DNA of 64,000 bases from NCBI GenBank assembly GCA_015350385.1, contig WNKI01000002.1, forward strand, positions 9,644,497 through 9,708,496. Direction: 5' to 3'. Position numbers and translations under genes: made by a program. This stretch comes from Aculops lycopersici (Eukaryota > Arthropoda > Arachnida > Trombidiformes > Eriophyidae). The notes beneath the pieces are model-generated. The model made no database searches. It was not told where the DNA came from and saw only the letters and a list, made by a program, of their open reading frames with translations. This document shows positions 30,809-42,619 of the stretch, piece by piece (the stretch's first letter is position 1; the number at the start of each line of letters is the position of its first letter).

Positions 30809-33236
30809 TCGAATATTTGATCGAGTTGAGTGAGAGAGAGAGAGAGAGCACGGTTTAAGTCATGGTTATAACAAATATTATTGTTATTTTCCCCCTCATT
30901 TGCCAAAGGCAAAACGAGAGGCGTTGGGGTGTGGGCTGAGATGTTGCCAGTGGTTCATGTCAACATTGGAAGAAAGAGAGAAAAGTTTTAAAACCCGACT
31001 GAGGAGTGGTAAAAGTTAACGGATTTTCCACGCTCAACTCGTGCTGCAAACCTCGCGAGCTTCGCTTGCACACGCGCTTCACACCTGTCGATCTCAGGAA
31101 CAGCGCTACCTGTTGTCCCTGGAAAAGAAAGTGGCTGCGCTCGCTCGCTCATTTGCTCACTGAACTCTCGCACACAGAGACTCTCATTAGGAAGGAGCTC
31201 TGTGAGCGGACGACGACGCAAGGGCCTCGCAGAGTGCGCTAAAAGTTGAGACACACTCAAAGCCATTTTAGATGGCGTCAATTGACCTTTCAATTTCGAT
31301 TGGGGAAATTCTCGACTTCCTGGGCCCGAATCTTGAGAGAAAAAACCCCTGCAAAAATTCTCCATCACCCCCTACGCCGGCACCGGAAGCCTCAAGTGGG
31401 AGTTGTTGAGAGCCGGCAGCACGAGAAAGAGGCAACAACAACAAGGTTACAATAGCAAGAAGGTCAATGACTACACTGGAACTGCCAAGCTTTGGGGCAC
31501 GAAGCGGGGAGATTGTTACCTTGATGTCGGCAGTAGATTGTTCGTCGGGTGATGCGGAGATTTGCGTTGAATTCGTTTGGGATCCAAGACAGATTGAAAA
31601 CTCTCGATGCGACTGAATCCGGAAAACTAGTTTCAAAATCGAGTCAACATGGCGAAGTGAGCATCATCGGCGCTTTGGATACTAAACAATGCCAGCCAGT
31701 GACGGTAACTTGACGACGCGCTTGATGACGACTGCAAAAATAAAATCAAAAGTGGTGCCAGCTGATCAATCTATTCGAACATTGCTCCTGACGTTGCCCT
31801 CTTCGTGGTCCCCTGCTTTTTACCTGTGCGCGCTGCGCACTTGACTAGCTCGCGCGCGCGCCAACCACCATAACCAATTATAAAGCGTCCTGTTTAAATC
31901 TCTCTCCCCCTCTCTCATTATGTGCTGCTGAAACTTTCTATCACCAAACTTCACCTGACGCTCGTTCAAAAATTGCATCTTGAAAAGTTTCACCACCAGA
32001 TTGAGTGCTCACACTATCCATCTATCCATTTGAAGAGCATAAACTTCCCACTCAAGCATGTGACCATATGGCCCATTCCGCTCCCTCGTTGCATATCGGC
32101 AGAGCGACAATTCCTCTGTCTCTCCCTCTCGAGGGCTAATTTCGAATGCAAGTAAACCCAGACAAATCTATGGGATTTGAGGAGCCGCTTACTCTTTATC
32201 TATGCCACTAGTTCACCACAACTACTCATAATGATTGACTCACAACTCAATTTGAATCAACTGGTCCCGCCCTCGTTCCAGTGGCCTAAGGATTGTTACA
32301 CAACAAATTTGAATTCAACGGAGATTAGAAACAGTCAATTATCTTGTCAATATCTGAGTGATTAGTTGTCTTATTTTTTATTTATGTGGTGGCTGACTCT
32401 CGCCTCAGAAAGGTTGCCTCAGTATCGGCAAGATTCTCGGCTAATGCAAGCCAAGATTTTTTCGACGGCATCGCACCATCCGTCACAACCTGTGGCTCGT
32501 GTGCAAGTGCAATGACAAAAAAAACACGGTGAAAGTTGCAAAGCTCGTCTACCACCACTACCACTTTCATTCCAACAATACGTTTCGCACATTGAAACTA
32601 GACTTTTTTGAATTAAACTCAGGTTCTCTGCTCCTCACTGATTCGTGGCTAATGACTAATTCACCACTGTTTGCGAAGTGAGCAAACTTGGCAAACGTTC
32701 AGAGTGAGCAGCATGCATACGAAATTCTACCTGTCGCATACCTGATAGCAAAGTGCAGTCTCGTGCTGGATGCGCACAGGTAAACCTGCTCACCTGTGCC
32801 TGAGATGAATGGATACGCAGTGGCAGTGAGTGTGTTGAGGTGCACTTAATATACGTTCTAATGAGCGACGGTATGCTCATTGTGCCTGCACGCTCAGTAC
32901 ATGGAACTTGATCTTCTTCCTCACAACTTTCAACGGGTTAGGGTAAAGGCCAAATTTTCTTTCAAATACCACGAAGCCACTACCTGCGCACCTTGTTAAC
33001 CATCGGCGGAGACCAGAAAACTCCACAGTTGAGTCGCTGAGAATTGTGCCTTTACTCTACTAATTTGCAAAGTAAACTTTTTCATTTAATTCAAGTTCAG
33101 TTGGCTAGTTACAAGACAAAGTAGTAGTAGTGGTAGTAGCAGCAGTAGTGGTGGCGTAAAAGTGTTAGATCATAAGCTACGTTTTATGTTTTATTGAATC
33201 AGATTCTTCAAGCTTGTCGAACAAGTCAAGCAAAAA
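30809..33236. other. intergenic region upstream of the ABCG transporter
   Basis: 2.4 kb with a GA repeat at 30828-30849, a GC-alternating patch near 31850-31862 and a CCAAT/TATA pair at 31875-31885. Open frames (for example 30988-31368 and 31268-31636, minus) overlap each other and show no domain. It probably holds the ABCG promoter and leader; no exon could be proved. Confidence 0.45.
31879..31885 (+). promoter_or_regulatory. candidate TATA box (TATAAAG) next to CCAAT
   Basis: AACCAATTATAAAGCG combines a CCAAT element and a TATA box, followed by a pyrimidine-rich stretch about 30 bases on. It lies 1.35 kb before the ABCG start codon, so a leader intron would be needed. Confidence 0.3.
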
Positions 33237-36170
33237 ATGATGAACAAGTTTAACGAGGCCTACGATGCGACTCTCGACAACTTGGCGGCGGACGAGGTGG
33301 CAATAGAAAGAAGTGATTTGAACAGCACCACGACCAACACCAAACCAGCGAGTCGAACCGGAAGAAGACGCGCCAGCAGCAAGACAGAATCAAGCTCGAC
33401 TTCCGGTCAGACGGACGAGTCTGGTTTGGCTGGCTCGCCAGTTTCAGACACGAGCCAGCATGGAGAAGATTCAAGCGAAACGATTCAACAGGAAGAGAGC
33501 GAGATGATGGAGGCACGAGAAAATTTTAAGAAAAATATCACATATGTGACAGTAAATGGAAATAACATGAAGATGGATAAGAACATAACACAAACTCAAC
33601 CCACAGGAACAGCAACAACAATTGACATAAGCTCAAGTTCGTCCTTCAAATCGTCGGGGTCAATTAGTCTAGGCAACGACAGTGATCAAAATCAACCGGA
33701 AAAGACAAAAGTGAACGAGGGGATGGGTCACTTTTCAATCAATTGGCATAACTTGGACTATGTAGTTGAATCAAAATGGTACAAGCTGGCCAATCAGCGG
33801 AAGCCAATTTTGAATGATCTAAGTGGGAGCATCAAATCGGGCGAGTTGACCGCTATCCTGGGTCCCAGTGGCGCGGGTAAATCAACTCTGATTGACTGTT
33901 TGCTCGGCAAGCGAACCACTGGCTTGCGGGGTCAGACTCGGGTGACCTTCAGCGATTCGCGACTTGAGGCCGAGCGTCGCCGGAAGCGGCCGTTGAAGAT
34001 TGCCACCATTCCACAAGAGGACCACCTGTTGGACACGCTCACCGTTATGGAGACTTTTATGTTTGCGTCCAAGATCAAAAATGCCCACTTGACCTACGAG
34101 CCTGAGGATAACTTTGATCTAATTAGTGGTGACTCGGAGGATAAGTTGAACTTGAAAATTGCAGATGGTAAAAAAAGCAAGACTAGCAAGATGGTGCTAT
34201 CCAAGAAGCGCCCTCGTCGACCATTCGACCACTATGCAAATGTTCAGCGTGTCATACAACAGCTTAGCTTAGCCTCATGCTCCAATTTAAAGTGCGGTAA
34301 GCTAAGTGGCGGCCAGTACAAAAGAGTTTCCATTGGCCAAGAGCTCCTTTCACGACCGGACATTATGATTCTTGACGAGCCAACTTCCGGTCTAGACTCG
34401 GTCACCTGCTATCAGACGGTGAATGCGCTTAGGGCATTGATTGATAGTTCTCCTTATCCAATGGCAATTGTGGCCACCATTCACCAACCGGATATTGATG
34501 TGTTCAATCTATTTCACAAGGCCTACGTGCTAGCTTCAGGTGGTCGTGCCATCTACGAGGGCTCGACGGCGGGTATTTTCGATACAGTTCAGCTGGGTCT
34601 CGAGATAGCCGAAGCTCGCGAGATTGCCTCAATTTCATCCCCCTTGTCCAGCTCGAGTAAGAGATCTAAAGCAAATTTTACAATGGATTCGGAGCACACT
34701 GTAAACTTACGCCGCCAACTTGAGGAGAGGAGGGGGTCAAATCCGGCGCGACTTATTGTTGAGGTGGCGGCAAATGAGTATGGATTTGAGATAACTAGTG
34801 TCTTGAATGAATTGCAACGTCGCGACCACGAATCTTATACGAATCCAACAAAACAACAGCCCATCAACACGAGCCTACGATTAGCCATGGGATCTTCGGC
34901 TTCAACAAGCTCCATGGCCACAACGAGTACCGTCGAGTTGCAACAACCGCCCAAGCCACCCAGTTTCGATTATGAGTTTCACGATCCAACTAGGCGACGG
35001 GCAGATTTGGACAAACTCTTGCACTTGGTGTCGGCTAATATGAATCAAAGAAGGTCTATTATGGTCTTAATGAAACACTTGATCTATCACACCCACCGCT
35101 CCTGGGTAACCATCCTCAGGGATCCAATGTTATTCTCAGTTCAAGTGCTTCTACATATCTTCGTTCCCCTACTTATTAGTTACGCCTTTCAGAATAGCAT
35201 AACCGGCGATGCTTGTCCCCTGTTGGGCCAATTGGATGTCATCGACGAAGCCTACAGGTCGGGAAATATATTGGACGACCTCAACAAGGAACTCCGGATG
35301 GCCTTCGAGAACCTGGGCTACATGTTCTTTCAAATTTATGTAATTATTTTTGCAGCAGTTTGCGTAACCTCACTGACCTACCCACTGGCCATGCATGTCC
35401 TGCTAAAGGAATACCGAAACGGATGGTACTCAATGTCATCCTATTTCCTTGGCAGAACTCTGGCCGATTTGCCAGTTCCGACGTTCAATGTTTTCCTAGC
35501 CATGGGCATCTCCTATCACCTCACAGGACAACCCTTATCACCTTACGCTTGGAGATTTATGAGCGTTGCAATATTAACTGTACTCGCCACCCTAGTGGCC
35601 CAAACTATGGGACTCATGTTTGGTGCCATGCTTATGAATGCTCCCCAAGCTGCGGTCTTCGTGGCTCCAGCCTCGACGGCTCCTCTTGTGGTGGTTAGTG
35701 GTTTTCTGATTAGAATCAAGAATCTTCCAAAAATCTTGCAATTTCTGAGCAAATTCTCATACTTCACCCACCTATTGAACGGGTTCATCATATCCCGTTA
35801 CGGGTTTAACAGGTGCCCCTGTGATGAGAGCGATTTTGTAATCGACGAAGCCAGACAGGTACCGCAACAGGCGCGAACGGTTATCGATATTTGGGTTGAA
35901 ACATTCAAGGATGATTATCCGGATTTGCGAGGGCAAAATGGAACGACAAATGTCAACTTGGTGGGAAAACTTGTCGAAACTATAACAAGAGCCAAGATGT
36001 TTAATCATGAGATGAAGTCTTGCGCTGATGTAAAACCATTCTCCATGCTCGACTATGAGCTCAGTGATGGAGATTTGCAATCGTGCTTTTTAGCTCTAAT
36101 GGCAATGTTGATACTCTTCCGCTGGATGACTTACATAGTTTTAACATGGAAGATCAAGAGTTCAATTTGA
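33237..36170 (+). CDS. ABC transporter G-family half-transporter
   Basis: 977 residues, one exon, with a second ATG immediately after the first. A disordered Ser/Thr-rich tail (1-160) precedes the nucleotide-binding domain: Walker A GPSGAGKST (about 208), signature LSGGQYKR (about 356), Walker B IMILDEPTSGLD (about 377-388) and H-loop ATIHQPD (about 413). The transmembrane half (about 620-975) has six helices, including the FFQIYVIIFAAVCVTSLTYP region and the usual extracellular Cys before the last helix (NRCPCDES). The NBD-first order marks subfamily G, and the sequence looks closest to ABCG1/ABCG4-type sterol and lipid exporters rather than white/scarlet. Such half-transporters work as dimers. 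Insertions between the Q-loop and signature (about 290-335) and between NBD and TMD (about 465-600) enlarge it beyond the usual 650-700 residues. Confidence 0.92.
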   Translation: MMNKFNEAYDATLDNLAADEVAIERSDLNSTTTNTKPASRTGRRRASSKTESSSTSGQTDESGLAGSPVSDTSQHGEDSSETIQQEESEMMEARENFKKNITYVTVNGNNMKMDKNITQTQPTGTATTIDISSSSSFKSSGSISLGNDSDQNQPEKTKVNEGMGHFSINWHNLDYVVESKWYKLANQRKPILNDLSGSIKSGELTAILGPSGAGKSTLIDCLLGKRTTGLRGQTRVTFSDSRLEAERRRKRPLKIATIPQEDHLLDTLTVMETFMFASKIKNAHLTYEPEDNFDLISGDSEDKLNLKIADGKKSKTSKMVLSKKRPRRPFDHYANVQRVIQQLSLASCSNLKCGKLSGGQYKRVSIGQELLSRPDIMILDEPTSGLDSVTCYQTVNALRALIDSSPYPMAIVATIHQPDIDVFNLFHKAYVLASGGRAIYEGSTAGIFDTVQLGLEIAEAREIASISSPLSSSSKRSKANFTMDSEHTVNLRRQLEERRGSNPARLIVEVAANEYGFEITSVLNELQRRDHESYTNPTKQQPINTSLRLAMGSSASTSSMATTSTVELQQPPKPPSFDYEFHDPTRRRADLDKLLHLVSANMNQRRSIMVLMKHLIYHTHRSWVTILRDPMLFSVQVLLHIFVPLLISYAFQNSITGDACPLLGQLDVIDEAYRSGNILDDLNKELRMAFENLGYMFFQIYVIIFAAVCVTSLTYPLAMHVLLKEYRNGWYSMSSYFLGRTLADLPVPTFNVFLAMGISYHLTGQPLSPYAWRFMSVAILTVLATLVAQTMGLMFGAMLMNAPQAAVFVAPASTAPLVVVSGFLIRIKNLPKILQFLSKFSYFTHLLNGFIISRYGFNRCPCDESDFVIDEARQVPQQARTVIDIWVETFKDDYPDLRGQNGTTNVNLVGKLVETITRAKMFNHEMKSCADVKPFSMLDYELSDGDLQSCFLALMAMLILFRWMTYIVLTWKIKSSI

Positions 36171-36195
36171 TGTTGATGCTGATGCTGATCACGGA

Positions 36196-36197
<2 letters not shown>

Positions 36198-36228
<31 letters not shown>

Positions 36229-36242
36229 TATCATCATCATTA
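36198..36242. repeat. (TCA)n microsatellite
   Basis: About 15 TCA/TTA triplets in the 3' UTR of the ABCG gene, preceded by GATGCT repeats at 36172-36189. Confidence 0.9.
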
Positions 36243-36370
36243 GGTGGTGAGTGGATATCAGATACCGCGGGCCTCTTTTTTGATCTATTTGCGGCACCCA
36301 GTCCAAGAAGTGAGGTTATAAAAAAAAGTATTAGTTGCAATATAATTAATATTAATCTCTGTACTCATGT

Positions 36371-36376
36371 AATAAA
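36371..36376 (+). promoter_or_regulatory. polyadenylation signal AATAAA for the ABCG gene
   Basis: Hexamer 201 bases after the ABCG stop; the first AATAAA on this strand after the gene. Confidence 0.5.
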
Positions 36377-36469
36377 TCGAAATCATATACAACCCAGTGA
36401 ACAACCAAAATCTAGCGCTTGATATCTGATTAGTTGGTCTTGGTTGGGTTCTTATCTCAATCGGGTTAT

Positions 36470-37060
36470 TGATGAATGAGAGAAATCAGGAGCTGAAGCA
36501 TGAAAATTCCTCCCACGTTACTTCAAATCTCACGCGCCAGTGTATCACGAGGCCCATTAGTCCCCCTGGAATTGCGCCGGAGAAATATGCGCCAGCTAAT
36601 GGCCCGTGCAGTACAGCCAATCCCAAAAATTTTGCACCATTAAATGATAACTTCTGATTTGATCTATCCTGCGGTCGCAGGGATTTCGGGTTTAATACCC
36701 TGTCGGGCTATACACTTCCGCAGTTGCTGAGGCCTGCACGCACACAGGCTCTCTAGAAACTGTATGTCAGGGAAAAATCTTCAACGGGTCTCCTCGTAAT
36801 CTGTGCTGATGCAATGGCATTCCTTCATCCTTCAGTGCAATTCACATAGGAATACGTTTTGTTGGGGAACGCAAGCATAATGCACTTGGAATTACCCTAG
36901 GGCCCGGTGGCAAGAACGGCATCCATTGGGTTATTTCTGCTTGGGCGGGAAGAAAAATACCAAACGCATTTGTTTGCGCCAGAATCAACTGAATAATGTT
37001 GCTTAATGTATCGAGCCACTTGAATATGTATTCCCTTGAGGAAAGATACAGAGGCATAGG
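36470..37060 (-). pseudogene. possible decayed SLC5-type sodium/solute symporter fragment
   Basis: Read on the minus strand, two separate frames give membrane-protein-like sequence. At about 37057-36900 the translation runs YLSSREYIFKWLDTLSN and continues IIQLILAQTNAFGIFLPAQA, which resembles the YL..RF ... LQ..LY ... YAPALA helix of SLC5 transporters. At about 36650-36490 it reads GLAVLHGPLAGAYFSGAIP followed by GGLMGLVIHW, resembling the later GGPLLGLFTLG.l.P helix. The order is right, but the two lie in different frames, the intervening part is shortened, stops intervene and no start codon fits. This is consistent with a pseudogene. The match is by eye and moderate; chance hydrophobic frames are the alternative. 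Confidence 0.3.
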
Positions 37061-37756
37061 AGGAGATCTTAAAGAACTGGAAAGAGACTATTGCAGCAAA
37101 TAATAATGGTATGACTCTTTAAATTGAACTACCAGTCTTGAACCAAAAGCACAGGTATAGATTCTAGTAATTCCGTTGACTACTACTACTTCTACTACTA
37201 CCATGCAGTTGTGCCGGGTGATGGCAAATGGGTGGAATGGATTATCATGCAAGAAGCTTGAAGATCAAGAGCGAACCCATTTCATGATCCTGGCACAAGT
37301 TCGAAATCTTCAGAGAAGAAAAAGAGGAGAAATCAATCCTAAGGGCTGAGATTGTTACCGAATCATTTGCTGCATCAGAGGCAAGAGATCCATGGAAAGG
37401 AACATAGTTACAACACATAACCTGAGACGTTAAGACTCTTCATGTAGATGCCTTTTCACTAGCACCATTAGCTTGCTATTCTTGCGATCCCTTCGTGGTA
37501 AAACTTCTGAAAGATTTGCATCGCAATTTATTTCAGGGTTTTTAAAAGCATTGGTCTTCGCAGAGATAATGAGATTTCTCTAATGACGAGATTTTATTGC
37601 AAAGGAATCCCACAAGTTCGTCGAGATTGATGCGATTGACACTGGAACTTGGTATCAAGTCCCCTTTTGTAAGCCATCAAAATATATCTAATTCTATTAT
37701 TAGGGGGGGGGGGGCATTCAACGACTTGGATTGAAAGATCAGAGAGAGTGTAAAAG
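37061..37756. other. intergenic remainder between ABCG and GPCR 3' ends
   Basis: No coding sequence recognised. A pure run of 12 G lies at 37703-37714 and a short TAC/TAG triplet cluster near 37180-37202. Confidence 0.5.
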
Positions 37757-37762
37757 TTTAAT
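37757..37762 (-). promoter_or_regulatory. polyadenylation signal ATTAAA for the GPCR gene
   Basis: Minus-strand ATTAAA about 87 bases beyond the predicted GPCR stop at 37849. It is the commonest variant hexamer and supports the placement of the last exon. Confidence 0.45.
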
Positions 37763-37848
37763 CAGGAAAGCGAAGGTAATCGATTTGGTAGATCTTTTTG
37801 AACTTCTTGACGCCAATGAAAACTCTTCCTATACTCTCCAGTCTCTCA

Positions 37849-40800
37849 CTACAAACGATCTAACATAGTAACAGTGGATCTCGAGCGGACATTATGATCA
37901 TGGTTTTGGTTGCCATTGTGGTTGCTGCTGTTAAGACTGTTGTTGTGATGATTCCCATGCGCGTTTCCGTTGTTGCCATTGGACAAGCGGCGCCACGGGC
38001 GCCAGGAGAGGAACTTTCTAAACTCTTGCCGAAAGACACCTGAGAATTATATAATATGATGGGCGAAGTTAGTTAGACGAAGACGACATGTATCCAGGTG
38101 GAAATCTAGAATGGTGGATTCATTTTTGGAATGAACTTACTATTCATATGGTTGTAAATGATGGGATTGATGGCCGAGTTGAGGTAGCAAATGGAATGGG
38201 CTAGCATGGAAATGGTCGATGTGGCGTCGTTTTGGGGAATATTATCTATGAATTGCCTATGAGATGGCGAGTTTGCAGAATAAAAAGTACAAGTTAGATG
38301 CACTGATTGTTTTTTGTTTTGTTTGAGATAGGATGTGTATCAAATCTTATCCGATAGAAACCATCATCATTATTATCATGAAGAGAAAGGTAACTTACCT
38401 GAGAAAGTTAATCAAGTGCACGGGCAGGTAGCAGAGGCCAAATAGTACCACTATGGCGCTGAGCATTTTGGCAGCCCGTTGCCTAGATTCGATACGATTC
38501 TTATTGTGCATCGTGAGCACAAATTGATTTTGCTTCTGGTTGCCGTGATCACCACCGACTGACGGTGTGCTCAGCACCGAGGTGATTCCCTTCTCACCGG
38601 AAGTCATGCCTCTAGCACGATCCGCCGAGGAGGAGGAAGAGGATACCGTTGAGGGCGGCGGCGACGACGCACCGCCGCTTCTACTTCCGGTTTTGCTTGT
38701 CACCATAGCCGCTGCTACTGTTTCAACTTCATCACTGTCACTAGCAGCCAGCTGAATCTTGGCTGGGTCGCCGAGGAAAATTCTATGGACACTCTGGCTG
38801 GATACCTCGAGTTGGCGGTTATTTTGCTTGCGAATTGAGTTACTTTGACCTAGATCAGTTTCCGAGTCACCACCGCCACCGACGCAAACTTGAGAGTTGA
38901 CGGCTTGGATACAGACATCCGCCGATGGACCAGCTACCGGTTTTGGTTGCTGTATAGAAGATGGCGGCGAGTTAGCTGAAGCGGAGTCAATATCCGCTAG
39001 GCAGCAGTTGTTTGAACTCTTACTAAACTGCGACGAGCCATCGTCACACAATTTTGCCTCTTGATCATGGTAGTCGTTGTCTTGTTTCTCTTCTAGTGGT
39101 CTCGAATTCCCACTAACTTGTCCAACTACTGCCGCCGACAAGGGCACTAGAAACTCCGTTGGCGACAATGGCAACGGCTGCCCCTCAACCTCGAACCTCA
39201 CCTGCCTCACCTGCTGCAATTGCACCTGCAGCTCTACTTCCTGGCCTTGCTTTTGATCCTGCGCCTGCTCTTGTTTCTCGCTAACCATATTTGTTTGCGC
39301 CTCATGAGATGGAATATCACTTAATCGACTGTGATTTCTAGCGAAATTCTCGACCCCAAGTCTCGTTTGCTCTTGGGTCTTGAGTCGAAATTTGGATCGA
39401 ATGTCTAATGTCTTGTCCACTAGAGTTGCTGGCGGCGCAGTGGAAATTGTTGGAGAGTTTATGATGTCATCGCCCCCACAACTATTTGTGGTTGCCATTA
39501 CACTTGTTACATTTGTCACCGTGGCATTCAAATTCGACGGAAACTCATAGTTTTGATGCTGAGTATGATTTGTGATGCTGTTTTTACCATGACCACTATC
39601 AATATGATTACTCTTGCTACTATTACAGTTGGCCTTTTTCCCGCTTGAGATGACGAGCGCATTATCGGCATTAAAGGGGGGCAAGGACTTGAGCTCTTGA
39701 AGGGCCATCGTTGAGGCCAAGCGAAGTGCTTGCAAGATTTTGAAGTGAGCACAGAACATGAGCAAAAAGGGGATCAGGTAGAGTAGAATTGTCTTGACAA
39801 ATTGGAACAACTTTGAGGATTCCTCACTCCAATTGTAGTTACAATCGCTATATAAAACAGTATCGATTCCCGATTCAAGCAAATCCTGCGAGGGCTTTGC
39901 GCTTAGATAGAGTAAATCGGGCGACATTAGTAGCAGGGACACGAGCCAAATGAGCGCAATCATTCTCTTGGCTTGATTTAAACTTGATTTAAATTTGAGC
40001 GGATGACAGATGGCATAATAACGATCAATCGAGATTGCAGTCAATGTGAGCACACTAACTGATATGGACACGTCCTAGGTTGTAATATTATTAGTATTGT
40101 TTGTGTACATTTGAGTGGAGTTTTCTATGGTTAGTTTGGATTAAGTTGCGGTGGGCTCATGAGGAACGCAACACGGGAGGAAGCTCGACCCAAGGTGACG
40201 AAGTAGACGGGCAAATTGCACGCGCGTTTGCACAGCAGCAAATCGCCCATTGCTGGTTGCATAAATTATGTCGCCATCGTCGGGAAATTGAATTCCTGGT
40301 AAGCTAGCTCAGTGGTTCTGGTGAGCAGCGGGATGCAAATTTAGCGCCGCCAGGAAAGAGATCGAGCCCTGGATCGAATTAAGCTTGTCGCAATCGAATT
40401 TCTAGCAATTGGATCGCGTTTTAACGGCCAAAGGAAGAAGATGATCAAGGGCAAGGGGAGGGGAAACGACCGTCGTTTAGGCGATGCTCTGTGGCTCGTG
40501 AGCATCACGGACTAGTGTGTGGCTTTGGGCGCGGAATATGCTAGCGCAAGTGAATCGATGTATTCCTCGGCCCCTTAATTTGTCCTTCAAGCGGCGACTT
40601 GAAAGAAGCTAAGGGTGTGCAACGGAAGCGCCAACTCCAAGCGACGCGTGCGCCCCCAACATATCTTGTGTCATCAAATGGAGCGCAATGCAACTCCAAT
40701 TACCACTATGCTGATGCTGATGCTGATGCTGATGCTGATGCTGATGCTGATGCTAATGCTAACGCTAATGCTAATGCTAGTGCTAACAGAAAAAAGAATA

Positions 40801-42619
40801 ACCATTTGAGAAAACTTACCTGAAGAAACATGATCAACTTGCAGGGAATGGTGCCGAAGAACCAGGTCAAGTAGAGGTCCCAGAGACCAGTGGCCGGCAG
40901 GCAAATGAGAATGACCAGGAAGTCGGCAAAGGCCAGGTTTACAATGAAGTAGTTGGTTACGTTTCTCAATTGGTGATTGCGTCGAACCGATAGACAAACA
41001 AACACATTTCCCGTTGTACCAAATAAAAATATCAACAAATTAAATACTATTATTGGATAATGGAACGTCGACAATCTTAAATCGGACCAAAGTTTATCGA
41101 TCCATTGGGATTCAGTGTAACATTTTGCAAATCTACTCGCGTCTGGCTTCACCAAAATCTTTGGCCCCTCGTGACAGACAACCATGGATCTATTGGGATA
41201 ATCGGCTATCTCAATCACCAAACTGGCCAGCGAGGAGTTGGCCGTTTTGTTTTGCTGCTCGCGCAACCATTGGGCTAGACTATTTTCATCGGCCTTGAAT
41301 TGCATCTTGAGTCTATTAATCTGCTCCTCGCTTAGGCCCGAAGTTAGCAGGTTAATTAATTGATTGTCGTCTTGTCCACTTCCGACTGAATTTTCGAGTT
41401 GTTGGAGTTGTTGGTTTTGAAGTAGCAACTTGTGGCCACTGGAGTCTTGGTCAAGATTCTCCGCCGCTTGGTGTTGCAAATCGAACCTCTCAATGAGGAG
41501 ATAGTTTTTTAATTTATCAGTCACCTCTCGCGTATGAGCATAAAATTGGGCCAACAACTCAATCAAATGTTGCTCTTGCTCAACAGACTGCTCCTCAAAT
41601 CTTCTTGTCAATCTTCTCCCTTCTCCATCTTCTAAATTTGATTTTAATTCCTCTCGCTTGAGCCTTCGCTTCGTTGCGCTGTTCTTTTTGCAACCTGCTG
41701 CCTCTGAATTCCCCTTCTTCTTCCTTCCATCTTTTCCTCCAATCAACAATAAAACTATCTCCTCCCTCTTCTCCGCCCTCAACTCACCTGCCTCTCGCTT
41801 GGCAATCAATTTGTTAGCATCATCAATCTCATCCTCATTAACTTGGAGCTCAGCTGACTGCCTTACCTCTTTTAATGGACTCGTTGCTTTCGATGGACTC
41901 GTCTCTAGGCGCCGCTCGAGTTTATGTGCTAATTGTTCGTTGTTGCTGCTGTTTCGTTGGTGAAGTTTATTATCACTAAAGTTGTTGTTGTTGTTGTTGT
42001 AATTATCATCGTCAATGAGATTCTTGTGGCCTCTTGTGTCTATTTGCCTCTCGCCTAAACTTGAATGAGATTTCTTAATTGGAATCTTGGCGGCCGCGAC
42101 CAAACTTCCACTTAAACTTTGCGCTATCTCCTCCTTGTTTTCCACTTCCCCGAACTCGCGGACCACGACGTCGATGGCGACACTCTCGTCGTCAAGTCTC
42201 ACCTGCTCGTTGCTCGTCGCTATCTCCCCTGTTCTCCTTCTCTTCCTCTTAATTCCAACATGGAGGGCACCCGAATCATACTGAAGATCGCGCTGATTAT
42301 CGTTGTGTATCGTCGCTGCTACTGCTCTTAAATGCCGATATCTGCGGCGCCTCGAAAACAACAATGGCCGGTCTTCTGCTCGCTCGGCCTCGCTCAACTT
42401 TTGCTCCACTTCCCTCGGCGCTCCCCTTCCTATCGAAGCAACTCTCAAAAACGATTTAACTTGTCCTTTGTAATTCGAACCTCCAGCGAGCGACGTTGCT
42501 TCTGCCGCCGCCGACGACGACGACGTCGCCGTCGCTAGTTGTGTTGTTGTTGCTATCGAAATTAGGACCAGAGCTATCAGACAGGCGCCGAGTGGCGCAA
42601 CCATTGCTGCGCCCTCCAT
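37849..42619 (-). CDS. rhodopsin-like neuropeptide GPCR, allatotropin/orexin-receptor type
   Basis: Four exons on the minus strand: 42619-40820, 40074-38399, 38256-38141 and 38039-37849. All junctions are GT-AG and frames agree (phases 0, 2, 1), giving about 1260 residues. Joined motifs confirm the model: FLQ|DVSISVSVLTLTAISIDRYY (TM3, DRY), INFL-R|QFIDN, and NPIIYNHMN|SVFRQEFRKFL (TM7 NPxxY into helix 8). The wording WFFGTIPCK, AICHPLKFKS and TNYFIVNLAFADF points to the allatotropin/orexin receptor group. The start at 42619 is chosen because a signal peptide follows it (VAPLGACLIALVLISIA); an in-frame ATG at 42982 would bury that peptide. Oddities are a ~500-residue low-complexity ectodomain and a ~415-residue third intracellular loop. 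The ligand is unproved. Confidence 0.85.
40708..40786. repeat. TGCTGA/TGCTAA hexanucleotide tandem repeat in GPCR intron 1
   Basis: About eight copies of TGCTGA grade into degenerate TGCTAA/TGCTAG units, starting some 35 bases inside the intron from its donor at 40819. The repeat reads as (AS)n or (LA)n in the unspliced frames, which is why an intron-retaining frame appears coding. Confidence 0.9.

Noticed and set aside
36661..36710. GGGTTTAATACCC hairpin resembling a T arm
   Set aside because: No neighbouring arms; a chance inverted repeat is more likely.
40303..40372. tRNA-like stretch (TAGCTCAGTGGTT resembles an A box)
   Set aside because: No acceptor stem or regular T arm can be folded; the D loop is too long; it lies inside GPCR intron 1.
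40599..40823. Open frames ending in (DA)n, (ML)n or (AS)n
   Set aside because: Produced by the hexanucleotide repeat in GPCR intron 1; the true exon ends at the GTAAGT donor at 40819.
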